From assembly GCA_019638475.1 (NCBI GenBank), contig JAHBTR010000004.1:124001-188000 (forward strand): 64,000 nt of DNA. The letters are read 5' to 3'. Positions 55,389-62,827 of this stretch are shown piece after piece. The notes beneath the pieces are model-generated. The model saw nothing but the letters and a program-made list of their open reading frames with translations, searched no databases and had not been told where the DNA came from. Made by a program: the position numbers and the translations under genes. The number at the start of each line of letters is the position of its first letter. The first letter of the stretch is position 1. The stretch comes from Chitinophagaceae bacterium (lineage in GTDB: Bacteria; Bacteroidota; Bacteroidia; Chitinophagales; Chitinophagaceae).

Positions 55389-55865
55389 AATCATTGATAA
55401 TATCAATAACCTAAAAATAATATTGATAAATAAACTGCCAAAGTAATTATTAAATTTAAAAAAATAGACAAGAGAAATTTCTTTTACAAAACACTGACAA
55501 ATGGTAAAGCATATAACAATATTATAGTAAGTATTATTTATTGTGTTTACGAGAATAAAAAAAATTAACCGATTTCGTTACCTATATTTTATAGAACTTG
55601 TTTAGACTTTTATTTTTTTACGAATTGTGAATAAAAAACGCTGTCAGCCTGAGCCTGTAGAAGGCGATGGTTAAAAAATATGCTTCAATTAATCGGTTTC
55701 GACATGTTTAGACAAGCTCAACATGACAAAACCTGACAACTTTCACTTTTTTTAGCTTCGTGTATATTAAATTGATAAAAGTCTAAACAAGTTCATAGTG
55801 AATTATTATTAAATACTACATTTGATTTGTAAGAAAATAATTATTAAACACTAAAATATTGTATC
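55389..55865. other. About 475-bp intergenic region with a MITE-like element
   Basis: A noncoding region between the membrane protein gene and the AhpD-like gene. It holds the element at 55594-55794; left of it (55389-55593) I see only AT-rich sequence. Confidence 0.8.
55594..55794. mobile_element. MITE-like element with 20-bp terminal inverted repeats
   Basis: This 201-bp segment is bounded by perfect 20-bp inverted repeats (55594-55613 and 55775-55794). Inside lies a second, imperfect inverted pair (about 55642-55669 and 55697-55728). Its arms read like TGTCA..TGAGC(C/T)TGT, the dispersed GACAAGCTCA-type repeat common in Bacteroidota intergenic DNA. It encodes nothing. No clear target-site duplication is seen. 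Confidence 0.65.
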
Positions 55866-56303
55866 ATGTCAAATAGAATTAATTTAGCTAAGGTAGATGC
55901 TAAGGCAATGGAAGCTATGGTTGGCTTAGAAAAATATATTGCACAAACAGGGTTAGATAAAAAGTTGTATGAACTTATTAAAACAAGGGCATCGCAAATG
56001 AATGGTTGTGCTTATTGTATCAATATGCATGTAAGAGATGCTATGAAAATGGGCGAAACAGATCAACGTTTATTTTTATTAGATGCTTGGCGAGAAACAA
56101 CTTTATATACACCAAAAGAAAGAGCTACTTTAGCACTTACAGAAGCAATGACTTTTATAACCAATGGTCATGTGCCAGATGAAGTGTATAATGAAGCAGC
56201 AGCTCATTTATCTGAAAAAGAATTAGCAGCAGTTATTATGACTGTTGTAACTATTAATGGTTGGAATAGAATTGCTATTACTTTACGTTCTCCATTAGAT
56301 TAA
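55866..56303 (+). CDS. Carboxymuconolactone decarboxylase/AhpD-like protein
   Basis: This 145-residue all-helical protein of the AhpD superfamily has KTRASQMNGCAYCINMHVRDAMKMGE with the redox CxxC and nearby His (CAYCINMH), then LTEAMTFI and AVIMTVVTINGWNRIAI. Such proteins act as peroxidases or reductases that use the Cys pair; the native substrate is open. The adjacent MITE-like element lies in its upstream region. Confidence 0.92.
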   Translation: MSNRINLAKVDAKAMEAMVGLEKYIAQTGLDKKLYELIKTRASQMNGCAYCINMHVRDAMKMGETDQRLFLLDAWRETTLYTPKERATLALTEAMTFITNGHVPDEVYNEAAAHLSEKELAAVIMTVVTINGWNRIAITLRSPLD

Positions 56304-56315
56304 ATAATTAAAGTG

Positions 56316-57839
56316 CTATTTTTTTATTGCAGGTTTAGATATAAACCATAAACCTATAAAAGTAAATAGCCCATTTATTATTAATAATTCAATACCTATT
56401 TTAAATCCATTAAATAGGTGAGATGAAATATTATGTAGTGTATTTGCTATGCTACCTGTTATGTTTAATTTGCTTATAAACCATTCAGGATTGTTTACAA
56501 TATCTAAACCTATAACAAGTAATGGTGCAGCTATACAAACCATTAATGAAAGTTTATCATTAATAACACGTTTGGTAAAAATACCAAATGCAAATAAGCC
56601 TAATAATGGTCCATAAGTATAACCAGCTACTTTTAAAATAACATCAATAATAGATTTATCATTTATCCATTTAAAAAGCATAACACATAGAAAAAATATA
56701 AAAGTGAAAATAAAATGCACAGTCATTCTTACTCTTTTTTTCTTTTGTTCATCTAAATCTTCTCTTTTCTTTAGTCCCAGAATATCTATACAAAAAGAAG
56801 ATGTAAGGGCTGTTAAAGCACCATCAGCACTGGGAAATAAAGCAGAAATTAAACCTATAATAAAAATAATACCTACTGCTACAGATAAGTGATTGCCCAA
56901 TGCTATAAAAGGAAACAAATCATCGCCTTTTGCATCAATAGCATGCGTACCTGCATATAAGTATAACAAGCCACCCATAAAAAGAAATAAGAAATTTACA
57001 AGCAATAATATAGTACTTAATGTAAGTACATTTTTTTGAGAGTCTTTTAATGTTCTTACAGAAATATTTTTTTGCATCATTTCTTGGTCAAGCCCTGTCA
57101 TAGCAATAGTTATAAAAGCGCCACCAATAATTTGTTTTACAAAAAAGCCAGCCGATTGTACATCTGTATTAAATATTTGCAACATTCCTTTTGCATTTAA
57201 TTGCCCTATCGTTTCTGTAAATCCAAGATTCATTTTGCTCATTACTGCTATTATACAAACTATTAATCCTAAAAGCATACAAGTAGTTTGTAGTGTATCG
57301 GTATAAACAATGGTTTTTACACCACCTTCAAAAGTGTATAATAAAATAAGTATAAGAATAATCATTGTGGTAAGCCAAAAACTAACATTCATAGAATCTA
57401 AAATGAAAAGTTGTAAAATGTTTATGACCAAATACAACCTTGCAGTAGCTCCTAATGTTCTGGATAAAATAAAAAATACAGCTCCTGTTTTATAACTTTT
57501 ATTACCAAATCTGTGGTCTAAATAATTGTATATAGAAGTAAGATTCATTTTGTAATACAATGGCAATAAAATATAAGCCACTGCTAAATAACCAAAGAAA
57601 TAACCAATAACTACTTGAAAATATTGAAAACCTATACTACCTACTGTGCCTGGCACACTTACAAATGTTACACCACTAAGGCTTGTGCCTACCATACCAA
57701 AAGCTACCAACATCCAATTACTATTACGATTGCCAATAAAAAAAGAATCGTTATTAGAATTTTTGCTGGTGTACCATGCTACGGTAAGTAATAATAAAAA
57801 ATATCCTATAACAAATGAGAACAATAATAATGTGTTCAT
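56316..57839 (-). CDS. Sodium:solute symporter (SSS family)
   Basis: This 507-residue protein has about thirteen membrane segments in the SSF fold. Early residues DSFFIGNRNSNWMLVAFGMVGT and SLSGVTFVSVPG fit the first SSS segments and sodium site, and SALFPSADGALTALTSSF is the typical eighth-segment motif. It takes up a solute with sodium ions; the substrate is unknown. It converges with the AhpD-like gene 12 bases away. Confidence 0.93.
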   Translation of the reverse strand: MNTLLLFSFVIGYFLLLLTVAWYTSKNSNNDSFFIGNRNSNWMLVAFGMVGTSLSGVTFVSVPGTVGSIGFQYFQVVIGYFFGYLAVAYILLPLYYKMNLTSIYNYLDHRFGNKSYKTGAVFFILSRTLGATARLYLVINILQLFILDSMNVSFWLTTMIILILILLYTFEGGVKTIVYTDTLQTTCMLLGLIVCIIAVMSKMNLGFTETIGQLNAKGMLQIFNTDVQSAGFFVKQIIGGAFITIAMTGLDQEMMQKNISVRTLKDSQKNVLTLSTILLLVNFLFLFMGGLLYLYAGTHAIDAKGDDLFPFIALGNHLSVAVGIIFIIGLISALFPSADGALTALTSSFCIDILGLKKREDLDEQKKKRVRMTVHFIFTFIFFLCVMLFKWINDKSIIDVILKVAGYTYGPLLGLFAFGIFTKRVINDKLSLMVCIAAPLLVIGLDIVNNPEWFISKLNITGSIANTLHNISSHLFNGFKIGIELLIINGLFTFIGLWFISKPAIKK

Positions 57840-57943
57840 GTATTTTTAATTAATTATGAACTGCAATATATAAGAAACTATTTTTTTCTGCTATTAAATT
57901 TTAATAACAAAATAATTATTGAGTATTGGTAAGATTAATTTTA

Positions 57944-58351
57944 TTAAAAGAATTTTTCTAATTTTTCTTTTAATATAGAAGGCATGGCTCTTTTTTGATT
58001 GCTAACAGCATCTAAAAAATAAAAAACTACTCTACCAGTAGTAAGTAGTTGATTGGCTTCATTATATACTTCTTGATGAAATTCTATTTTGTGGTTAAGA
58101 GGCAATTCTCTTACAGATGTTTTGATGGTTAGCAAATCATCATAATGTGCAGGACGTAAATATTTAATATTCAATTCTACTACAGGCATTATAATACCTG
58201 ATTTTTCTAATTCTTTATAAGTGAAACCCAAATCTCTAATACTTTCTGCACGACCTACTTCAAAATACTGTGCATAATTACCATGATACACTACATTCAT
58301 TTGGTCTGTTTCAGCATAACGAACCCTTATTTGTGTAGAACTTTCGTACAT
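57944..58351 (-). CDS. Acyl-CoA thioesterase, YbgC/4-hydroxybenzoyl-CoA type
   Basis: This 135-residue hot-dog-fold thioesterase has RYAETDQMNVVYHGNYAQYFEVGRAE, containing the catalytic acidic residue and the YHxxYxxxFExGR pattern of the family. The following LRPAHYDDLLTI and RVVFYFLD strands complete the fold. It hydrolyses acyl-CoA thioesters in the cytoplasm. It lies 31 bases downstream of lolA. Confidence 0.92.
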   Translation of the reverse strand: MYESSTQIRVRYAETDQMNVVYHGNYAQYFEVGRAESIRDLGFTYKELEKSGIIMPVVELNIKYLRPAHYDDLLTIKTSVRELPLNHKIEFHQEVYNEANQLLTTGRVVFYFLDAVSNQKRAMPSILKEKLEKFF

Positions 58352-58382
58352 AATATTGTTTGCTTCAAAGTGTAAGCAGAAA

Positions 58383-59012
58383 TTAATCTAATATTTCAAC
58401 ATCAGATGGATATTTGTTTTTATCAAATACAAATATTTTATCTGCTAATGTTGCATTGGTATTTAAGTTGTTGAAAGTAAATTCTAAAGTATTGTTACTC
58501 TTATCTAAAATGGTAGCTTTGGTAATCATACTTTTTGTTTTATCAATAAATAAATTTACTTTATTAAAATTTTTTCTTTTATCTACAGGTTTTAGCTCAA
58601 TTTTATTAAAGTTTCCTTTGGTTGAAATAAGTTTGTAAGTAAAATCTTTATCATAACTACCACTTAATATTTTTTGAGGTGTTAATGTTTTCCCTTCTTC
58701 TTCAGCAGCAGCTACTGTAATAGTTTTGCTACCATCAAAAGTATAAGTTTTACTTCCATCGCAAATAACTTCAGTTTTACCTTGCTTTAAAATATACTTA
58801 CTTCCTTTCATAGATATAGAGCCTGTTTTTGTTCCATTTAATTTACCAGCACTTGTAAAAGTTTTAAGTACAAATTTTCCAGTAATAGCTTTATATGATT
58901 TTACTTTAGTGCTTACAGCATCTAATATTTTTTTTGCATTTGGGTCATTTTGTGCCTTTACTGTATAAGTGGCTAAAAATGCTGTAATAACTAATAAAAA
59001 AGCCTTCTTCAT
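58383..59012 (-). CDS. lolA: LolA-like outer-membrane lipoprotein carrier
   Basis: This 209-residue periplasmic protein has a signal peptide (MKKAFLLVITAFLATYTVKAQ) and a half-barrel LolA fold: ITGKFVLKTFTSAGKLNGTKTGSI-like strands (GTKTGSISMKGSKYIL), VICDGSKTYTFDGSKT and DKTKSMITKATILD. LolA shuttles lipoproteins from the LolCDE exporter to the outer membrane. The gene is upstream of the thioesterase and divergent from the ABC-F gene. Confidence 0.88.
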   Translation of the reverse strand: MKKAFLLVITAFLATYTVKAQNDPNAKKILDAVSTKVKSYKAITGKFVLKTFTSAGKLNGTKTGSISMKGSKYILKQGKTEVICDGSKTYTFDGSKTITVAAAEEEGKTLTPQKILSGSYDKDFTYKLISTKGNFNKIELKPVDKRKNFNKVNLFIDKTKSMITKATILDKSNNTLEFTFNNLNTNATLADKIFVFDKNKYPSDVEILD

Positions 59013-59135
59013 TATTTAATTTTAATTTTCAAAGGTGCAAATATAATGCCTGACAACTTTCTGATAGTTTAAACACAAAAAGGTTTAACAAAACATAGGT
59101 AAAGCAATAAAATAAGTAGGCTAAATCTAACTCCT

Positions 59136-59143
59136 TATCTTCG
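59136..59143 (+). promoter_or_regulatory. -7 box TATCTTCG ahead of the ABC-F gene
   Basis: One mismatch from TAnnTTTG; it ends four bases before the ATG at 59148, the same spacing as for folD and the first antitoxin gene. Confidence 0.42.
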
Positions 59144-59147
59144 CCAA

Positions 59148-61031
59148 ATGCACTATGTAACAGCAGAAAATATTACCAAAAGTTATGGCATTAATCCATT
59201 GTTTAGTAACATATCTTTTCATATAAACGAAGGCGATAAAATAGCTTTGATAGCAAGAAATGGTGTTGGAAAAAGTACTTTATTAAAAATTTTATCGGGC
59301 AATGAAACTGCTGATGAAGGTACTTTATTCATCAATAAAAATGTAACAGTAGCTTTATTTGAACAAGAACCAAAATTTGATGAAGATAAAAATGTAGTAG
59401 ATAATATTTTTCATATTCATCATCCTATTATCAATATTATTCGTGAATATGAATTAGCCACAGATAATAATGATGAAGAAAAGATGATAGAATTAACTAC
59501 TGCTATGGATGAATTAGGAGCTTGGAATTTTGAAGTGAAAGTAAAACAAATACTTTCAAAATTAAATATTCATCATTTACAACAGCCTGTAAAAAATTTA
59601 AGTGGAGGTCAAAGAAAAAGAATAGCATTAGCCAAAACATTGATAGATATTGGGTTTGACCATAAGCATACTTTATTAATGATGGATGAACCAACTAACC
59701 ACTTAGATGTAACTATGATAGAGTGGTTAGAAAATTATTTGAATCAGGAAAATGTTACACTATTACTTGTTACACACGATAGATATTTTTTAGATGCAGT
59801 AGCTGATGAAATATGGGAATTAGAAAGAGAAAATTTGTATGTGTATAAAGGCAGTTATGAAAACTATATGGAGAAAAAAGCAGCAAGAATAGAAAGTGAA
59901 CAAGCCAGTATAGACAAAGCAAAAAATGAATATAGAAAAGAATTAGAATGGATGCGTAAGCAACCAAGAGCAAGAACTACTAAAAGCAAGAGCAGACAAG
60001 ATAATTTTTATGAAGTAGAAGCCAGAGCAAAACAAAAAATAGAAGATACTCAATTACAACTTCAGGTAAAAATGAGTAGGTTAGGGGGTAAGATAATTGA
60101 GATGAAAAAAGTATATAAAGCATATAACAATACTGTTATTTTAAAAGGCTTTGATTATACTTTTAGCAAAGGCGAAAGAATTGGTATTATTGGAAAAAAT
60201 GGTGTTGGAAAAAGTACTTTTTTAAATCTTATACAACAATTAGAAACTGCTGATAGTGGTAAAATAAATATTGGCGATACAGTTATTTTTGGCAATTTTT
60301 CTCAACAAGGATTAGAGGTAAAAGAAAATGTAAGGGTAATAGAATATGTAAAATCTATTGCAGAAAATTTTCCTTTGGCAAGTGGAGGAAGTTTAAGTGC
60401 AGCACAATTTTTAGAACTGTTTTTATTTACACCAGATAAGCAATATACTTTTATAAACTCATTGAGTGGTGGCGAAAAAAAACGATTACAGTTATTAACT
60501 ATCTTATTTAAAAATCCTAATTTTTTAATTTTAGATGAGCCTACCAATGATTTAGATTTACCTACACTGGCTGTATTAGAAAGATTTTTAGAAGCCTATC
60601 AGGGTTGTGTATTAATAGTAAGTCATGATAGATATTTTATGGATAGATTGGTAGAACATTTATTTGTTTTTGAAGGAGATGGTGTTATAAAAGATTTTCC
60701 TGGCACATATTCTCAATTTAGAATTTGGGAAAAAGAACAAGAAAAATTGAAAGAAGAGAAACAAACAACAACTGAAACCAAAATAAATAATCAGGCAACT
60801 GTATCTGGTACAGTTAAAAAGAAAATTTCTTTTAAAGAAAAAAGAGAGTTTGATATGTTAGAAAAAGAAATACCTGCACTTGAACAAGAAAGAGAAAAGC
60901 TAACACTACAATTAAGCAATGCTAATATTAATTATAATGAAATAGAAAAAATTAGCCAACAACTATTGGAGATAAATAATTTATTAGAAACAAAAGAAAT
61001 GCGTTGGCTTGAATTGAGTGAGTTGATGTAA
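59148..61031 (+). CDS. ABC-F family ATPase (Uup-like)
   Basis: This 627-residue soluble protein has two ABC domains and no membrane segment. First domain: Walker A GVGKST (39-44), LSGGQRKRIALAK and LLMMDEPTNHLD. Second domain: GKNGVGKSTFLNLI, LSGGEKKRLQLL and FLILDEPTNDLD. A charged linker (PtIM region) joins them, and a C-terminal coiled coil (about 550-627) fits Uup-type proteins. ABC-F proteins act on ribosomes or, for Uup, on nucleic acid structures. Confidence 0.93.
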   Translation: MHYVTAENITKSYGINPLFSNISFHINEGDKIALIARNGVGKSTLLKILSGNETADEGTLFINKNVTVALFEQEPKFDEDKNVVDNIFHIHHPIINIIREYELATDNNDEEKMIELTTAMDELGAWNFEVKVKQILSKLNIHHLQQPVKNLSGGQRKRIALAKTLIDIGFDHKHTLLMMDEPTNHLDVTMIEWLENYLNQENVTLLLVTHDRYFLDAVADEIWELERENLYVYKGSYENYMEKKAARIESEQASIDKAKNEYRKELEWMRKQPRARTTKSKSRQDNFYEVEARAKQKIEDTQLQLQVKMSRLGGKIIEMKKVYKAYNNTVILKGFDYTFSKGERIGIIGKNGVGKSTFLNLIQQLETADSGKINIGDTVIFGNFSQQGLEVKENVRVIEYVKSIAENFPLASGGSLSAAQFLELFLFTPDKQYTFINSLSGGEKKRLQLLTILFKNPNFLILDEPTNDLDLPTLAVLERFLEAYQGCVLIVSHDRYFMDRLVEHLFVFEGDGVIKDFPGTYSQFRIWEKEQEKLKEEKQTTTETKINNQATVSGTVKKKISFKEKREFDMLEKEIPALEQEREKLTLQLSNANINYNEIEKISQQLLEINNLLETKEMRWLELSELM

Positions 61032-61064
61032 AAAAAATTACCCTTACTAAAAAGCAAGGGTAAT
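61031..61064 (-). terminator. Terminator of the ECF sigma gene
   Basis: ATTACCCTT / AAGGGTAAT (61037-61045 with 61056-61064). On the minus strand it is followed by a run of seven T. It serves the sigma gene and may also slow plus-strand reading from the ABC-F gene. Confidence 0.85.
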
Positions 61065-61092
61065 AATATGATACATAGCAGTATATAAGTAT

Positions 61093-61683
61093 TTATAAAG
61101 CTATTTGTTTTTCTAACATTAATTTTCTAAGATTAATTAAGCCATAACGCATACGTCCTAAAGCTGTATTAATACTACAATTAGTAATATCTGCTATTTC
61201 TTTAAAACTTAAATCTGCAAAATGGCGTAATACAATAACTTCTCTTTGGTCTTCAGGAAGCATGTTTAGCATTGTGCGTACTCTCTCCTGACTTTGAGAT
61301 GCCATCAATTTTGATTCACTACTTTCTTCTACTGTATTAATTGTTTCGAAGATGTCTTTGTTATCACTTGTTTTAATAGGTGGCGTTCTCTTTACTTTTC
61401 TAAAGTGGTCAATACATAAGTTGTGGCTAATACGCAAAGCCCATGGTAAAAACTTTCCTTCTTCAGTATATCTGTTGTTTTTAAAAGTATCAATTACTTT
61501 AATAAACACATCCTGAAATAAGTCTTCAGCTAAGTACTTGTCTTTTACCAAGAAAAGAATAGAGGAGAAAATTTTGTCCTTGTAGCGATTAATTAATACT
61601 TCAAGGGCATCATTAGCATTTCTTTTTTGAAATGCATGGATTAGTTGCGTGTCTGACGCATGAGTTAAAGTTTTCATAGACAT
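61093..61683 (-). CDS. ECF-type RNA polymerase sigma factor
   Basis: This 196-residue sigma-70 family protein has region 2 in VLINRYKDKIFSSILFLVKDKYLAEDLFQDVFIKVI and LPWALRISHNLCIDHFRKVKR. Region 4 is in LPEDQREVIVLRHFADLSFKEIADITN, followed by SINTALGRMRYGL (helix-turn-helix for the -35). No anti-sigma factor gene is adjacent. It has a 486-base upstream region. Confidence 0.93.
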   Translation of the reverse strand: MSMKTLTHASDTQLIHAFQKRNANDALEVLINRYKDKIFSSILFLVKDKYLAEDLFQDVFIKVIDTFKNNRYTEEGKFLPWALRISHNLCIDHFRKVKRTPPIKTSDNKDIFETINTVEESSESKLMASQSQERVRTMLNMLPEDQREVIVLRHFADLSFKEIADITNCSINTALGRMRYGLINLRKLMLEKQIAL

Positions 61684-61929
61684 TTAGGTTTTTGTTGTCT
61701 TTAAAAAAAATTAGGATTATGGACTACGGAAAATAAGTACAATATTTTTTTCTTGTTAATTGTATTTTATTTTCTGAGTGTGAAGATAAGAGATATAAAT
61801 TTATATTTCCAAATTTTAGATAATATTTTTTTAAAATATTTTTATGAAACGCTTAATAGCAAAGGATTTCAAGTGAATTTACTATTCAACTTCGTAAATT
61901 TACTATGCTTTATGAATATAATTCTATAA

Positions 61930-61949
61930 TTGAGAAAAGCATTTCTCAA
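61930..61949. terminator. Hairpin, possible former uvrC terminator
   Basis: An 8-bp stem TTGAGAAA / TTTCTCAA with a 4-nt loop. On the minus strand it would lie just past uvrC if the second PIN segment were removed at the 27-bp repeats. Confidence 0.45.
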
Positions 61950-61972
61950 AATGGTTTTGTATGAATATTGTA
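61946..61972 (+). repeat. 27-bp direct repeat, left copy
   Basis: Identical to 62793-62819; the two copies bracket the second PIN toxin-antitoxin segment. Confidence 0.93.
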
Positions 61973-62045
61973 TTATCTTGATTGGAAAAATAGGGTTACA
62001 CAAAACTTAGACATTGGAAGTACATAATTATCATTCAACATTGCA

Positions 62046-62078
62046 AATTCCGTCTGACCGAAACGGTCTGACGGAATT
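62046..62078. repeat. Perfect palindrome with 15-bp stem
   Basis: Arms 62046-62060 and 62064-62078 are perfect complements around an AAA loop; the core is CCGTCTGACCG / CGGTCTGACGG. It is GC-richer than its surroundings. REP-like, or an operator for the PIN operon. Confidence 0.8.
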
Positions 62079-62162
62079 GATAATGGTAGAGAAAAGTTAT
62101 AATTGCTAATAGAAGAAAATATTTTGTTCAAAAAGTAGTATATTAGCTTCTTGTAAAACACA

Positions 62163-62170
62163 TAAATTTG
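62163..62170 (+). promoter_or_regulatory. Possible -7 box TAAATTTG at the second PIN gene
   Basis: A perfect TAnnTTTG match, but it overlaps the GTG start codon at 62170, so either the true promoter lies upstream or the start codon is misread. Confidence 0.3.
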
Positions 62171-62643
62171 TGCAAAAGCAACGATTATACTTAGATACTT
62201 CTGTTTTTGGAGGATTTTATGATGATGAATTTTCTGAATTTACAGTTCAGCTTTTTGAAAGATTAAACAAAGGTGAGTTTACCCTTTTATTTTCTACAAT
62301 AACTCAAGACGAACTTGAAAATGCACCTGAAAGAGTTAGAAATTTGGTAAAACAATTAAAAGCAGACAATACTGAATTTTTGGAAGTAACGGATGAAGCA
62401 GTAGATTTGGCAACGGAATATATTGAAGAAAAAGTAGTAGGGCAAACCAGTTATGCAGATTGTTTGCATATTGCTTTAGCAACAATAAACAGAGCCGATT
62501 ATTTAATAAGTTGGAATTTTAAGCATATTGTAAATGTGCAAAGAATACGTGGATATAATGCAATTAACCTAAAAAGTGCGTATAAAATATTAGAAATTCG
62601 TTCACCAAGAGATTTTGTAAAATATGACGACGACAACTACTGA
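62170..62643 (+). CDS. PIN-domain protein, toxin of second TA module
   Basis: This 157-residue PIN domain starts at GTG 62170 (MQKQRLYLDTSVFGGFYDDE); no ATG is in range. Acidic residues are D9, E48/E50 and D97 (SYADCLHIALATI). The order LDTSVFGG, QDELENAP, YADCLHIA and ISWNFKHIVN is typical of a second PIN subfamily, distinct from the COG1569 protein earlier in the window. It likely cuts RNA with metal ions. Its 3' end overlaps a 52-residue partner gene by 20 bases, and the pair sits between 27-bp direct repeats next to uvrC. Confidence 0.85.
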   Translation: MQKQRLYLDTSVFGGFYDDEFSEFTVQLFERLNKGEFTLLFSTITQDELENAPERVRNLVKQLKADNTEFLEVTDEAVDLATEYIEEKVVGQTSYADCLHIALATINRADYLISWNFKHIVNVQRIRGYNAINLKSAYKILEIRSPRDFVKYDDDNY

Positions 62644-62782
62644 AAAACAATTTGATGCCGTAAAATTTATGCGTCAGCAAAGAGATAAATTAAGCATAAA
62701 ATTAGCCAAGATGACAAAGGCTGAAATTGTAGCGTATTTTAAAAAAAGAAAGTTAGAAACTAAAACAAAGCCTTGTGCCTAA
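62624..62782 (+). CDS. Small antitoxin-like partner of the second PIN protein
   Basis: This 52-residue gene overlaps the PIN gene by 20 bases in another frame (ATG 62624, stop TAA 62780-62782). The protein reads QFDAVKFMRQQRDKLSIKLA and then MTKAEIVAYFKKRKLE. That is the FDAVKFMRxxRDKxS...MTxEEIxxYFKKK pattern of short Bacteroidota proteins encoded beside PIN toxins. It probably is the antitoxin, with toxin first and antitoxin second, the reverse of the first module. The family pattern is from memory; binding is inferred. Confidence 0.72.
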   Translation: MTTTTTEKQFDAVKFMRQQRDKLSIKLAKMTKAEIVAYFKKRKLETKTKPCA

Positions 62783-62792
62783 ATTAAACGAA

Positions 62793-62819
62793 TCAAAATG
62801 GTTTTGTATGAATATTGTA
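62793..62819 (+). repeat. 27-bp direct repeat, right copy
   Basis: Identical to 61946-61972, 10 bases after the antitoxin stop and 8 bases from the uvrC stop. Confidence 0.93.
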
Positions 62820-62827
62820 CCTATACA

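Larger units (their letters stand above)
61684..62169. other. 486-bp intergenic region
   Basis: Between the sigma gene and the second PIN gene. It contains a hairpin at 61930-61949 (TTGAGAAA / TTTCTCAA), the left 27-bp direct repeat, a 15-bp-stem palindrome at 62046-62078 and a -7 box at 62163-62170. No gene is seen in it. Confidence 0.8.
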
